Shown here: positions 1 to 12,419 of the stretch, in pieces | How the letters are laid out: each line of letters starts with the position of its first letter | Position numbering within the stretch: position 1 is the first letter of the stretch | NCBI RefSeq assembly: GCF_003444775.1 | Contig: NZ_CP021081.1 | Span: forward strand, 1,290,001-1,354,000 | Direction of reading: 5' to 3' | DNA: 64,000 bases | From: Deinococcus ficus | GTDB lineage: Bacteria > Deinococcota > Deinococci > Deinococcales > Deinococcaceae | Notes under the pieces: model-generated | The model's input: only the letters and a program-made list of their open reading frames with translations | Told to the model about the DNA's origin: nothing | Databases searched by the model: none | Translations under genes and position numbers: made by a program

Positions 1-2
1 TC

Positions 3-1136
3 GGTTCCGCCTCCGCCGCCACCATCAAGATCGCCACCATCAGCCCCCTCTCCGGCGACCTCGCCCCCATCGGCACAGAAGTGCAGCGCGGCGCGGAACT
101 CGCCATCCGCGAGCAGCAGAAGGCCTTCAAGGCCCTGGGCCACGACCTGGTGCTCACCGCCGTGGACGACAAGGCCACCGCCAACAGCGCTGGCGCCCTC
201 GTGAAGAACCTGATCGCGGACGCCCAGGTGCTGGGCGTGGTGGGCGCGCTGAACTCCAGCGTGACCAACGTGGTCGGCCAGACGCTCGCCGGCTCGAACC
301 TCGCGGTGATCTCCCCGGCCAGCACCAACGACGGCCTGACCGGCAACGGCTGGAAGAACTTCAGCCGCGTGGTCGCGCCCGACAAGGCCCAGGCGGTCGC
401 CGCCGCCGCCTACATGACCGAGAGCCTCAAGGTCAAGAAGGTGTACGTCCTGTCCGACAACACCGCCTACGGCAACGGCCTGACCCGCGCCCTGCTCGCC
501 AGCCTGAAGTCCCGCCCGATCACGGTGGCCGGCTACCGCGGCGCCAGCAGCGACGAGCAGATCCAGGTGGCCGTGCGCGCTGTGGCCGCCGCGAACCCGG
601 ACCTCGTGTACTTCGGCGGCACCGACGACGTCGGCCCGAAGATCCTCAAGGCCATGCGCGCCGCCGGCGTGAAGGCCAAGTTCATGGGCGGCGACGGCCT
701 GGATTCCCCCAGCTTCGTGAAACGCGCCGGCATCGACGCCTCCGGCGTGCTGTACAGCACCGGCTTCGGCCCGGTCACCGTGTTCAACGGCTCGCAGGAC
801 TTCGCCAACCGCTACCAGGCCGCGTTCAAGGCCGCGCCCAGCGGGGTGGCCGTGTACGCCCACGACGCCACGCAGACCCTGCTGGAAGCCATCCGCATGA
901 GCCTGCCCAAGAACGGCAACCTGCCCAGCCGCGCCGCGGTGGCCGACAACGTCCGCAAGGTGAACTTCGACGCCTGCTTCGACTCCAGCAAGGGCACCTG
1001 CCCCAGCATCTCCGGCCCGATCAGCTTCGACTCGACCGGGGAACGCCAGCGCTCCCGCGTGCTGATCATGCGCTTCGACGAGGTGCTGCAGCCCAAGGTC
1101 GTGACCCTGCAGACCGTGAAGGCCGCCGACTTTTGA
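3..1136 (+). CDS. ABC transporter substrate-binding protein, branched-chain amino acid type (5' end missing)
   Basis: This is the periplasmic binding component of a Liv-type ABC importer, which would capture an amino acid or amide. The frame is open from the left edge, and the first residues (GSASA before [16 protein letters not shown]) look like the end of a signal peptide, so only the leader is lost. The opening '[20 protein letters not shown]', the central '[14 protein letters not shown]' and '[16 protein letters not shown]' are typical of the Peripla_BP_6 fold. Two cysteines near the C-terminus (FDACF..KGTCPS) may form a disulfide, common in this family. Permease and ATPase genes are not in the window. 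The ligand cannot be read from the sequence. A terminator follows directly. Confidence 0.85.
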   Translation, partial: GSASAATIKIATISPLSGDLAPIGTEVQRGAELAIREQQKAFKALGHDLVLTAVDDKATANSAGALVKNLIADAQVLGVVGALNSSVTNVVGQTLAGSNLAVISPASTNDGLTGNGWKNFSRVVAPDKAQAVAAAAYMTESLKVKKVYVLSDNTAYGNGLTRALLASLKSRPITVAGYRGASSDEQIQVAVRAVAAANPDLVYFGGTDDVGPKILKAMRAAGVKAKFMGGDGLDSPSFVKRAGIDASGVLYSTGFGPVTVFNGSQDFANRYQAAFKAAPSGVAVYAHDATQTLLEAIRMSLPKNGNLPSRAAVADNVRKVNFDACFDSSKGTCPSISGPISFDSTGERQRSRVLIMRFDEVLQPKVVTLQTVKAADF

Positions 1137-1150
1137 ACCGCTGACCCCTG

Positions 1151-1213
1151 AACGCCCCAGGGCGCCCCACCTCCCGCCGAACCGCGGGGAAGGGGGCGCC
1201 CTGGGGCGTTTTT
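1151..1213. terminator. Bidirectional intrinsic terminator
   Basis: A near-perfect 19-bp stem pairs 1151-1169 with 1193-1211 (AACGCCCCAGGGCGCCCC and its complement). The right arm runs into a T-tract. It lies between two convergent genes and could serve both. Confidence 0.85.
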
Positions 1214-1226
1214 CTGTTCGCGCGGC

Positions 1227-3584
<2,358 letters not shown>

Positions 3585-3752
3585 GTGTACTCTCCGTCGC
3601 CGAGAGGCTTTTCGCTCACCGGCAGGGGTGGTTTAGTGTTGACGAGCCGCTACTGCTCCCCGGAGTGTAACCGAGTGCACGCCGCCCGCCCCGCCCCCTT
3701 GTCTGTGCCCTCGGGACGTGCCGCGCCGCGCCCCGGCGTGCCACCCTGGGGC

Positions 3753-4571
3753 ATGCCGCAGCCGCGCACCGTTCTGATCGTCTCCGACCACACCGGCCTC
3801 ACCGCCGAGAACATCGCCCGCGCCCTGCTCACCCACTTCCCCGGGCAGACCTTCACGTACCTGCGCCGCCCCTTCACGTCCAGCCTGGACGCCGCCCGCG
3901 CCGTCGCCGAAGAGGTCCGCGGGCTGGCGGAGCAGGGCGAGCGGCCCGTGATCTTCACGACCATCACCGCCCCGGACGTGCTGCGCGCCCTGGACGACAC
4001 GCCCGCCGAGATGTTCGACCTGCTCACCGAGAACGTCACCCGGCTCGGGGGGCTGTTCGGCGAGCGGCCCCGGCTCGCCACCGGCGGGCACCACGACATG
4101 CAGGACACCGAGGCGTACCTCAGCCGCATGGAGGCCCTGGACTTCGCGCTCGCCACCGACGACGGCGTCGGCGACCGCCAGTACAACCTCTCCGACGTGA
4201 TCCTGGTGGGCGTCTCCCGCGCCGGCAAGACGCCCACCAGCCTGTTCCTGGCGTTGCAGCACGGCATCCGCGCCAGCAACTACCCGCTCGCCGAGGACGA
4301 CTTCGAACGCGACAGCCTGCCCGCGCCGCTCGCGCGGCATCAGGCCAAGCTGTTCGGCCTGACCATCGACCCCCGGCGCCTGCACGCCATCCGCACGCAG
4401 CGGCGCCCGAACAGCCGCTACGCCAGCCTGGAACAGTGCGAGTACGAGGCCAAACGCGCCGAGCGGCTGTTCACCAGCCTGGGCATTCCCTGCAAGGAGA
4501 CGACCTCCGCCAGCGTGGAGGAGATCGCCGCCGGCATCCTGCGGCATCTGCGGCGCGAACAGGGCCGCTGA
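3753..4571 (+). CDS. ppsR: PEP synthase regulatory protein (bifunctional kinase / pyrophosphorylase, DUF299)
   Basis: Family members inactivate PEP synthase by ADP-dependent phosphorylation of a threonine beside the catalytic histidine and reactivate it by phosphorolysis. The 272-residue product begins [20 protein letters not shown], the usual N-terminus, so the open frame further upstream is not translated. The nucleotide-binding loop [15 protein letters not shown] lies at about residues 152-166. The presumed target region in the neighbouring ppsA product reads GGRTCHAA, with the Thr two residues before the His, which fits this regulator. The start has no strong ribosome site. It is transcribed away from ppsA. 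Confidence 0.93.
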   Translation: MPQPRTVLIVSDHTGLTAENIARALLTHFPGQTFTYLRRPFTSSLDAARAVAEEVRGLAEQGERPVIFTTITAPDVLRALDDTPAEMFDLLTENVTRLGGLFGERPRLATGGHHDMQDTEAYLSRMEALDFALATDDGVGDRQYNLSDVILVGVSRAGKTPTSLFLALQHGIRASNYPLAEDDFERDSLPAPLARHQAKLFGLTIDPRRLHAIRTQRRPNSRYASLEQCEYEAKRAERLFTSLGIPCKETTSASVEEIAAGILRHLRREQGR

Positions 4572-4588
4572 CGCTGGGCCGCGCCGGG

Positions 4589-6229
4589 TCATTCCTGGCG
4601 GCGGGCCCGGTAGCGGCGGATCAGGGCGTTCGTGCTGCTGTCGTGCGCGAGGTCCGGCGTGTCCGGGCCGAGTTCCTTCACGATCCGGCCCGCCAGCACC
4701 TTCCCGAGTTCCACGCCCCACTGGTCGAAGCTGTTCACGTCCCAGATCACGCCCTGCACGAATACCTTGTGCTCGTACAGCGCGATCAGCGCCCCCAGCG
4801 TGTGCGGCGTGAGCCGGTCAGCCAGCAGCGTGCTCGTCGGACGGTTGCCCTCGAACACCCGGTGCGGCGCGAGGACCTCCGCCACCCCCTCGGCACGCAC
4901 TTCCTCCAGCGTCTTCCCGAAGGCCATCGCCTCGGTCTGCGCGAACACGTTCGCCATAAGCAGGTCGTGGTGCGACCCGCCGCCCGGCAGCGGCAGCGGA
5001 TTCAGGGTCTGCGCAAACCCGATGAAATCGCACGGAATCAGCTTCGTGCCCTGGTGGATCAGCTGGTAGAAGGCGTGCTGCCCGTTCGTGCCCGGCTGCC
5101 CCCACACCACCGGTCCCGTCTGGTAATCCACCCGCCGGCCGGCCAGGGTCACGGACTTGCCGTTGCTCTCCATGTCCAGCTGCTGCAGGTACGCGGGGAA
5201 GTACGCGAGGTACTGGTCGTACGGCAGCACCGCCTGCGTCTCCGCGCCGAAGAAGTTCCCGTACCACACGCCCAGCAGCGCCATCAGCACCGGCAGATTC
5301 GCCTCCAGCGGCGCGGTGCGGAAGTGCTCGTCCATCGCGTGAAAGCCCGCCAGCAGCTCCTGGAAGTGCTCGGGGCCCACCGCCAGCGTCAGGCTCAGGC
5401 CGATGGCGCTGTCCAGGCTGTAGCGGCCCCCCACCCAGTCCCAGAACCCGAACATGTTCGCCGGGTCGATCCCGAAGCCCTGCACCTCCGTGGCGTTCGT
5501 GCTGACCGCCACGAAATGCCGCGCCACCGCCCGCTCGTCCCCCAGCGCCGCCAGCAGCCACGCGCGGGCGCTGCGGGCATTCGCCATCGTCTCCTGCGTG
5601 GTGAAGGTCTTGGAACTCACGATGAACAGCGTCTCGGCCGGGTCCAGGTCCCGGGTCTTCTCGGTCAGGTCGGTGCCGTCCACGTTCGACACGAACCGCA
5701 CGGTCAGGTCCCGCTGCGCGTAATGCTTCAGTGCCTCGTAGGCCATCACCGGCCCCAGGTCCGACCCGCCAATCCCGATGTTCACCACGTTCCGGATGCG
5801 CAGCCCGGTGAAGCCCCGCCACTGCCCGGAGCGCACCTCACGGGCGAACGCGAACACCCGGTCCAGCACCCCGTGCACGTCCGGCACCACGTCCTGCCCG
5901 TCCACCTGGACCACCGCGCCCCTGGGCTGGCGCAGCGCCGTGTGCAGCACCGCGCGGCCTTCCGTCACGTTGATCCGTTCGCCGCGCAGCATGGCGTCCC
6001 GCCGCGCCTCCACGCCCCGCTCGCGGGCCAGGGCCAGCAGGCGCCTCAGCGTCTCATCCGTCACGCGGTGCTTGCTGTAATCCAGGTACAGCCCCGCGCC
6101 CTGGGCAGTCAGCCGCGTGCCGCGCTCCGGGTCCTGTGCGAACAGGTCCCGCAGGTGCAGCTCACGAACATCCTGATGGTGCGCCTCCAGCGCCTTCCAC
6201 GCTGGGGAATCGGTTAGCCAGGCAGTCAT
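4589..6229 (-). CDS. pgi: Glucose-6-phosphate isomerase
   Basis: Interconverts glucose 6-phosphate and fructose 6-phosphate in glycolysis and gluconeogenesis. The 546-residue length matches the long (E. coli-type) class. Visible signatures are [46 protein letters not shown] and, near the C-terminus, [14 protein letters not shown]. The start ATG lies 6 bases after a TATCCT -10 box, so the message is probably leaderless. It converges on ppsR with a 17-base gap and no evident terminator. A long open frame on the opposite strand is a high-GC shadow. Confidence 0.97.
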   Translation of the reverse strand: MTAWLTDSPAWKALEAHHQDVRELHLRDLFAQDPERGTRLTAQGAGLYLDYSKHRVTDETLRRLLALARERGVEARRDAMLRGERINVTEGRAVLHTALRQPRGAVVQVDGQDVVPDVHGVLDRVFAFAREVRSGQWRGFTGLRIRNVVNIGIGGSDLGPVMAYEALKHYAQRDLTVRFVSNVDGTDLTEKTRDLDPAETLFIVSSKTFTTQETMANARSARAWLLAALGDERAVARHFVAVSTNATEVQGFGIDPANMFGFWDWVGGRYSLDSAIGLSLTLAVGPEHFQELLAGFHAMDEHFRTAPLEANLPVLMALLGVWYGNFFGAETQAVLPYDQYLAYFPAYLQQLDMESNGKSVTLAGRRVDYQTGPVVWGQPGTNGQHAFYQLIHQGTKLIPCDFIGFAQTLNPLPLPGGGSHHDLLMANVFAQTEAMAFGKTLEEVRAEGVAEVLAPHRVFEGNRPTSTLLADRLTPHTLGALIALYEHKVFVQGVIWDVNSFDQWGVELGKVLAGRIVKELGPDTPDLAHDSSTNALIRRYRARRQE

Positions 6230-6235
6230 TCCCCG

Positions 6236-6241
6236 AGGATA
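6236..6241 (-). promoter_or_regulatory. Leaderless -10 box of pgi
   Basis: TATCCT, followed by 6 bases and then the pgi ATG. No clear -35 hexamer. Confidence 0.45.
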
Positions 6242-6303
6242 CGCCCGGAAAAACGGCCGCCAGCGTGGACCTCAGGAAAACCCGAAGGCGGCGCCCCGCC
6301 CAC

Positions 6304-7332
6304 TCAGGCGGCGTCGCCCTCGCGGTCGAGCTTCGCGAAGATCATCCGCCCCACGTTCGTCTGCACGTTGTTCACCACCAGCACCCGCGCCAGCTTCCCG
6401 CGCAGCTTCAGGCCGTCCTCCACGACCACCATCGTGCCGTCCTCCATGTACCCCACGCCCTGCCCGGCCTGCTGGCCGTTCTTGGTGATCACCACCGTCA
6501 GCTGGTCCCCGGCCTGCACCTGGGGTTTCAGGGCCACGGCCGCCTCGTGAATGCTCAGGACCGTCAGGCCGTGCAGCTTGGCGATCTTCGTGAGGTTCCC
6601 GTCGTTCGTGACGAGCTTCCCGCCCGTCTCCCGGGCAAGGCGGATGAGCTTGTCGTCCACCGTGCTGAGGTTCGCGTCGTCCCAGTCCTCGACTCGCAGC
6701 TGCCGCACCTGCCGCAGGTCCTCCAGCACCGCCAGCCCCCGCTTCCCGCGGGTGCGTTTCTGCGCGTCCGGGTGATCGGCCAGCGTCTGCAACTCGCGCA
6801 GCACGAACCCCGGCACGACCAGCTCTCCGTCCAGGAACCCCGCCTGCACCAGCGGTACGATCCGCCCATCGATCACCACGTTGGAATCCAGAATCTTGCT
6901 GCCCGGCTTGCGGCGCACCTGCGGGAACGACAGGATCCCGAACGCGTCGGCGTGCTGCACCGCGAACCCCACGAAGAACACCGAGAGGATCAGGGTGGTG
7001 GTCAGGCTCATGATCCACGAGTAGAACGGCAGGCTGCGCATCAGGTTCCCGATCAGCACGCTCAGCAGGAGCGCCACGATCAGCCCGAAGGTCGCTGCCG
7101 CCACCGTCCGCGGCGAGAGGCGGTCATACCAGGTGTTGAAACGCGCCAGCCAGCCCGCCACCCACCGCTCCAGACGGTTCAGGCTCAGGACCGCGGTCAG
7201 CAGCCCCGCCAGCATCAGGCTCAGCGTGTTCACCAGGACCAGCGGCCCCGGCGCGGAGCCCAGCAGCAGGCCCGCGGCCAGCCAGCCCACCATCAGGCCC
7301 AGAAACAGGATGAACAGCCGTACCACCAGCAT
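6304..7332 (-). CDS. Membrane-anchored PIN/TRAM domain protein, YacL family
   Basis: A 342-residue protein with about four N-terminal membrane helices (from MLVVRLFILFLGLMVGWLAA to about residue 115), a PIN nuclease-like domain starting ILDSNVVIDGRI (acidic residues DSN..D), and a C-terminal TRAM domain (VQAGDQLTVVITKNGQQAGQ) that normally binds RNA. PIN domains are usually Mg-dependent ribonucleases; the substrate of YacL-type proteins is not established here. I chose the start at 7332 because a TACACT -10 box sits 7 bases upstream. An in-frame ATG 15 codons earlier would lie upstream of that box. It follows coaE on the same strand. Confidence 0.88.
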   Translation of the reverse strand: MLVVRLFILFLGLMVGWLAAGLLLGSAPGPLVLVNTLSLMLAGLLTAVLSLNRLERWVAGWLARFNTWYDRLSPRTVAAATFGLIVALLLSVLIGNLMRSLPFYSWIMSLTTTLILSVFFVGFAVQHADAFGILSFPQVRRKPGSKILDSNVVIDGRIVPLVQAGFLDGELVVPGFVLRELQTLADHPDAQKRTRGKRGLAVLEDLRQVRQLRVEDWDDANLSTVDDKLIRLARETGGKLVTNDGNLTKIAKLHGLTVLSIHEAAVALKPQVQAGDQLTVVITKNGQQAGQGVGYMEDGTMVVVEDGLKLRGKLARVLVVNNVQTNVGRMIFAKLDREGDAA

Positions 7333-7339
7333 CCCCGCC

Positions 7340-7345
7340 AGTGTA
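7340..7345 (-). promoter_or_regulatory. Leaderless -10 box of the PIN/TRAM gene
   Basis: TACACT, then 7 bases, then the ATG at 7332. It decides the start in favour of the shorter product. Confidence 0.45.
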
Positions 7346-7401
7346 CCCGGTTCAGGATGTGAAGAACCCCACCGCACGCACCCTGCGGCCGGGCCGGCTT
7401 C

Positions 7402-8061
7402 TCAACCCCCGTTCGGGGTGCGGGCGGGCACGCCCAGCTGCCACAGCGCTCCATCCAGGGCGGCCGCCAGCTCGGTCAGGTTCCCGGTGTTCTCCAGCAC
7501 GGCCGTCGCCCGGCGGCGCTTTTCCTCCGCGGGCAGCTGCGCCGCGTCCCGGGCCAGCACCTCCTCGCGGCTCAGGCCGCTGCGGGCCGTCACGCGCGCC
7601 ACCCGCACGTCCAGCGGGGCGTCCACGACCAGCACGGCGTCCATGCCCCGCTCCAGCCCCCCCTCGAACAGCAGGGGAATGTCCTGCACCACCCACGCCT
7701 CCCCACGGGTGAACGCCTCGGCCTCCAGGGCCATCATGCGCCGGCGGACCTCGGGGTGCACCACCGCGTTCAGCGCCGCCAGGGCCTCCGCGTTCCCGAA
7801 CACCTGCCCGGCCAGCGCGGCCCGGTCCAGCACCCCCCCGGACACCGTGCCCGGAAACAGGGCCGCGAGGCGCGCGACCACGGCCGGGTCGCCCGTCACC
7901 TCGCGCGCGACCACATCCGCATCGAGCACCGTCAGACCCCGGTCACGCAGCAGGGCCGCCACGGTGCTTTTGCCCGCTCCTATGCTGCCCGTCAGGCCCA
8001 GCCGCCGGACCCGGCCGGTCACGTCAAGGGCCGCCTCGCCAGCCGGGGAAACGCTGCTCAT
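7402..8061 (-). CDS. coaE: Dephospho-CoA kinase
   Basis: Last step of coenzyme A synthesis, phosphorylating the 3'-hydroxyl of dephospho-CoA. The 219-residue product has the P-loop [18 protein letters not shown] at about residues 20-37, the family motif [11 protein letters not shown], and a lid segment [12 protein letters not shown]. About 17 residues precede the conserved core, slightly more than usual. The ATG is 6 bases after a TACAGT -10 box, indicating a leaderless transcript that may continue into the PIN/TRAM gene. Confidence 0.95.
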   Translation of the reverse strand: MSSVSPAGEAALDVTGRVRRLGLTGSIGAGKSTVAALLRDRGLTVLDADVVAREVTGDPAVVARLAALFPGTVSGGVLDRAALAGQVFGNAEALAALNAVVHPEVRRRMMALEAEAFTRGEAWVVQDIPLLFEGGLERGMDAVLVVDAPLDVRVARVTARSGLSREEVLARDAAQLPAEEKRRRATAVLENTGNLTELAAALDGALWQLGVPARTPNGG

Positions 8062-8067
8062 GCCGTG

Positions 8068-8073
8068 ACTGTA
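8068..8073 (-). promoter_or_regulatory. Leaderless -10 box of coaE
   Basis: TACAGT followed by 6 bases and the coaE ATG at 8061. Confidence 0.45.
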
Positions 8074-8332
8074 CCAGCCGCCCGGTCAGTTCCGGGTCAC
8101 GTGCCCGCCCGAAGCTGACCGGGCGGGGCCGCGCCCTGCCGCCCGTCCTGGAGAGGCTCCGGGCGCGTCGGGGGGGCTCATGCAAAGAACATGTGCGGCG
8201 CGGCCCTGTTCCACTATCATGCGCCCAGACTGCTTCAGCCTGACCGGGGTGGGCCCACCTCCTGACGACGCGCCCGTGACCCACCGGGCAAGCCTGCCCC
8301 CCACCCCCGATCCACCTCACGGAGGTTCACGA

Positions 8333-9499
<1,167 letters not shown>

Positions 9500-9511
9500 C
9501 CGGAAGGTCAG

Positions 9512-9546
9512 AAGGGACGCCCGATCAATGGGCGTCCCTTCCTTTT
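9512..9546 (+). terminator. Intrinsic terminator of the TPR gene
   Basis: An 11-bp perfect stem (9512-9522 with 9530-9540) with a 7-base loop is followed by CCTTTT. The convergent polX stop lies just beyond. Confidence 0.85.
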
Positions 9547-9552
9547 ATGGGC

Positions 9553-11259
9553 TTACGTTCGCGCGGCCCGCTGCGCCTGCACCCAGGCCAGGAAGGCCGC
9601 CTGATCCAGGGTGTTCAGCACCTGCGCCGGCGTCAGGCCCGCCTTGCGCGCCACGGCCACCCCATAGCGCGCGTCCCGCAGGCCGCTCAGCGTATGCGCG
9701 TCGGTGTTGATCGCGAAGGTCAGCCGGTCCCGCCAGCGCAGCGCGTCCCGCCAGTCCAGGTCCAGGCGGTAGGCGTTCGCGTTGATTTCCACTGCCGTCC
9801 CCCGCTCCACGCATGCCTCCAGCACGGCGTCCACGTTCAGGGCGTAGGGCGGGCGGCGCAGCAGCAGTCGCCCGGTCGGGTGGCCCAGCACCGTGACCAG
9901 CGGGTGACTCGCGGCGCGGATCAGCCGCTCGGTCTGCCGGGCCTCGGGCAGCGTGAAGTGGCTGTGCACGCTGGCGACCACGTAATCGAGTTCGGCCAGC
10001 ACGTCGTCCGGGTAGTCGAGGGTGCCGTCCTCCAGGATGTCCACCTCGGCGCCCGCCACGACCGGCACGCCGTCGGCCTGCAAGACGCGGACCTCCTGAA
10101 GCTGCGCGCGCAGCCGCTCGATGCTCAGGCCGTTGGCGTAATGGGCAGCGCGCGAATGATCCCCGGTGCCCAGGAAGGCGTGCCCCAGCGCCACGGCCGC
10201 CCGGGCCATGTCGGCGATGCTGGCCGTGCCGTCCGACCACACGGAGTGCGTGTGCAGCATGCCCTTCAGGTCCGCCACGGTCACCAGATCGGCCGGGGCG
10301 GGCAGCGACGTCCAGAGCCCGTCGTGTTCCGGATCGCGGTACTCGGCCGGCCGGAAGGGGAGCCCGAGTTCGCGGTAGACGCTCGCCTCGTCCGGGGTGT
10401 CCAGGCGGGCGCCCGCGCGGAACAGGCCCCGGCCGCTGAGGTCCAGGCCCTGCCCGGCCGCGTCCTGCCGCAGGGCGTCGCGGTAGGCGGTGCTGCCGCC
10501 CATCATCAGGTCCAGGGCCCCGCGCGCCCCAGGCGGCGCGAAGGCGACCTCCACGGGCACACCCCCCAGCCGCCCGGCCACCACCGGTTTGCCCTCGACC
10601 GGGGCGGCGTCCTCCACCGCTGCCCCCAGGCGGGCCAGGACGTCCTCGACCGATCCCGTCACGGTCACGCGGGCGGTCCGCACCGTGTCCAGGCCTCGCC
10701 GCACGTCCCCGGAGGGAACGGGGGAGAGGTCCGCCAGGGCGGCCAGCAGGGTTTCCACAGCGTCCACACCGGCACTCAGGTGTTGCCGGTCCTGGTTCGC
10801 CAGCACGAACTCCACCGCCTCCAGGAAAGATGCCGCGCTCTTCGCGCCGAAGCCCTTCAGGGCGGCCACGCGGCCGTCCAGGCAGGCTTCACGCAGCACC
10901 TCCGGGGAGTCGATGCCGGCGTCCCACAGCGCGCGGATCTTTTTCGGGCCGAGGCCCCGCACGCGGAACAGACCCAGCACGCCGGGCGGCACCTGAGCGG
11001 ACGCCTCCTCAAGCGGCGGGAAGGCGCCCGACTCCACCAGCGTCAGCAGCTCGGAGGCGATGCCCTTCCCGACCTTCGGCACGCCCGCGAACGCGGAGGT
11101 GGCCAGGGACTCCAGTTCCGCGTCCACGCTCTCCAGGCCGCGGGCGGCACTGCGGTACGCCTGAGCGCGGAAGGCGTCGGCGCCCAGCACGTCCAGGAGG
11201 TCCGCGGTGAGTTTCAGGATGCCCACCAGGGTCTTGCGGGTCATGGCGGCTTCAGCCAT
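9553..11259 (-). CDS. polX: Family X DNA polymerase with PHP domain (PolX), palm motif degenerate
   Basis: The 568-residue product has an N-terminal helix-hairpin-helix region (AFAGVPKVGKGIASELL, FRVRGLGPKKIRALW), a palm-like middle, and a C-terminal PHP phosphoesterase domain from about residue 330 (MLHTHSVWSDG, GTGDHSRAAHYA, NTDAH). Bacterial PolX proteins act in gap repair, with the PHP domain supplying a Mn-dependent 3'-5' exonuclease. The palm motif that normally reads GS.RRG...VGDIDIL here reads SGDVRRGLDTVRTARVTV, so the catalytic DxD pair is absent, and the third acidic position is Glu (VPVEVAF). Polymerase activity is therefore doubtful. The start overlaps the hisJ end by 8 bases; ATG at 11244 is an alternative. 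Confidence 0.9.
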   Translation of the reverse strand: MAEAAMTRKTLVGILKLTADLLDVLGADAFRAQAYRSAARGLESVDAELESLATSAFAGVPKVGKGIASELLTLVESGAFPPLEEASAQVPPGVLGLFRVRGLGPKKIRALWDAGIDSPEVLREACLDGRVAALKGFGAKSAASFLEAVEFVLANQDRQHLSAGVDAVETLLAALADLSPVPSGDVRRGLDTVRTARVTVTGSVEDVLARLGAAVEDAAPVEGKPVVAGRLGGVPVEVAFAPPGARGALDLMMGGSTAYRDALRQDAAGQGLDLSGRGLFRAGARLDTPDEASVYRELGLPFRPAEYRDPEHDGLWTSLPAPADLVTVADLKGMLHTHSVWSDGTASIADMARAAVALGHAFLGTGDHSRAAHYANGLSIERLRAQLQEVRVLQADGVPVVAGAEVDILEDGTLDYPDDVLAELDYVVASVHSHFTLPEARQTERLIRAASHPLVTVLGHPTGRLLLRRPPYALNVDAVLEACVERGTAVEINANAYRLDLDWRDALRWRDRLTFAINTDAHTLSGLRDARYGVAVARKAGLTPAQVLNTLDQAAFLAWVQAQRAART

Positions 11260-12037
11260 GACGCACCCGTCCCTGGTACGTCACCACGCGGCCATTCACG
11301 TCCTGAATCTGCTTCAGGGCCTCACCGAACCGGAACCCTACCTCGGCGGGAGCGTGCGCGTCGCTGCCCAGCACGAAAGGAATGCCCCGCTCGGCGGCCA
11401 GCCGTGTCAGGTCTGGGGCCGGGTAGGCCTCGGCCACCGGCTTGCGCCACCCGGCCGTGTTGAAATCCAGGCTGAGCCCGGCGTCGGCGATCACGTCCAG
11501 GGCGTGCAGGGCGTACACGCCGTCCGGGTCGCGGTGCCCGAACTTCTTCGGCAGGTCCAGGTGCCCGATGGAGTCGAACAGCCCGCTGCGGGCCGCGCCC
11601 TCCACCAGCGCGTAGTAGTCGCGGTACAGGTCAGGCAGGGCCCGCCAGTCGTACTCCGCCACGAACTCCGGATTGTCGAAGCCCCAGGCGCCCAGGTAGT
11701 GCACGCTGCCGATCACGTAATCCCAGTCGTACCGGGCCAGCAGGTCCGCCACGAACCGCTCCGTGCCGGGGTGGAAGTCGGCCTCCAGGCCCAGGCGCAC
11801 GTCCAGCCGCCCGCGAAACGCCTCCTGCACCGCGCGGACCTCCTGCACGTACTCGTCCAGCTGATCGAGGCGCATGCGCCACGGCGCGTCGTACCAGGCG
11901 GGCATGGGGGCGTGGTCCGTGAAGCACACGCCGTCCAGGCCGGCGTCCAGGGCAGCCTGGGCGTACTCGCGCGGCGTGCCGGTCGCGTGGCCGCACAGCG
12001 GCGTGTGCATGTGCGAATCGAACAGGGGAGAGGCCAT
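11252..12037 (-). CDS. hisJ: Histidinol-phosphatase, PHP type
   Basis: Likely removes phosphate from histidinol phosphate in histidine synthesis. The 261-residue PHP-fold protein shows metal-ligand motifs in the expected order: FDSHMHTPLCGHA at the N-terminus, FTDHAPMP, GLEADFHPG, IGSVHYLG, IGHLDLPKKFGH and VLGSDAHAPAE. No other his gene is nearby, so a different small phosphoester substrate cannot be excluded. The ATG is only 5 bases after a TAGCCT -10 box, and the end overlaps polX by 8 bases. Both proteins of this two-gene operon carry PHP domains. Confidence 0.88.
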   Translation of the reverse strand: MASPLFDSHMHTPLCGHATGTPREYAQAALDAGLDGVCFTDHAPMPAWYDAPWRMRLDQLDEYVQEVRAVQEAFRGRLDVRLGLEADFHPGTERFVADLLARYDWDYVIGSVHYLGAWGFDNPEFVAEYDWRALPDLYRDYYALVEGAARSGLFDSIGHLDLPKKFGHRDPDGVYALHALDVIADAGLSLDFNTAGWRKPVAEAYPAPDLTRLAAERGIPFVLGSDAHAPAEVGFRFGEALKQIQDVNGRVVTYQGRVRHG

Positions 12038-12042
12038 ACCTC

Positions 12043-12048
12043 AGGCTA
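12043..12048 (-). promoter_or_regulatory. Leaderless -10 box of hisJ-polX
   Basis: TAGCCT followed by GAGGT and the ATG, a 5-base spacing, the shortest in the window. Confidence 0.4.
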
Positions 12049-12258
12049 GCGTCCGGACCGGAAGGGCTTCCGCAGGGGCAGGGAGACCTGAAGTTCATTC
12101 ACGGCGCGGCGGTGAGGTGGTCCTGGCGTGCCTCATGACTCTGACCCGAGATGATCTCCAACGGTCACGTTTTCAGAGAGTGCGCAACCTGATTGCGTCA
12201 GCCCGGCGGTAGTCAACCCGGCTGAATCGAGCCTTGTTGAATGAGAGCCATACAGCCG

Positions 12259-12296
12259 ATTCCGATCCGTAGGAGTGGTGTTCGGAATGGCCGAAC
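12259..12296. repeat. Overlapping inverted repeats upstream of the M14 peptidase
   Basis: ATTCCGA (12259-12265) pairs with TCGGAAT (12282-12288), and GTTCGG (12280-12285) pairs with CCGAAC (12291-12296) across 5 bases. The arms are mutually exclusive. They lie just upstream of the candidate promoter, so an operator is possible. Confidence 0.4.
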
Positions 12297-12311
12297 GATA
12301 ATTCCGGATGA

Positions 12312-12340
12312 TTGCAAAATTGCGCGCCGCTGCCTACTGT
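12312..12340 (+). promoter_or_regulatory. Candidate promoter of the M14 peptidase gene
   Basis: TTGCAA, a 17-base spacer, then TACTGT. Spacing is ideal but the -10 is weak. It implies a leader of about 75 bases. Confidence 0.4.
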
Positions 12341-12419
12341 GGAGCTCAAGCACTCAATTTAAAGCCGTCTGCTGCCGCCCACCGGGGGCCGGTCAGTCAG
12401 GCCGCCAGCTGGAGGGTTC

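Larger units (their letters stand above)
12049..12419. other. Non-coding divergent region between hisJ and the carboxypeptidase gene
   Basis: About 370 bases, less GC-rich than its surroundings. It holds the inverted repeats at 12259-12296, a candidate promoter at 12312-12340 and a GGAGGG ribosome site at 12411. A 25-codon frame (12135-12212) has no support. I see no RNA gene. Confidence 0.6.

Noticed and set aside
12135..12212. A 25-codon frame (MTLTRDDLQRSRF..) in the hisJ upstream region
   Set aside because: No ribosome site, no matching promoter, and no recognisable product. It could be a decayed fragment but nothing supports it.
12137..12340. Riboswitch in the M14 or argF leaders
   Set aside because: No known aptamer core pattern was visible, and the argF message is predicted leaderless, leaving no room for one.
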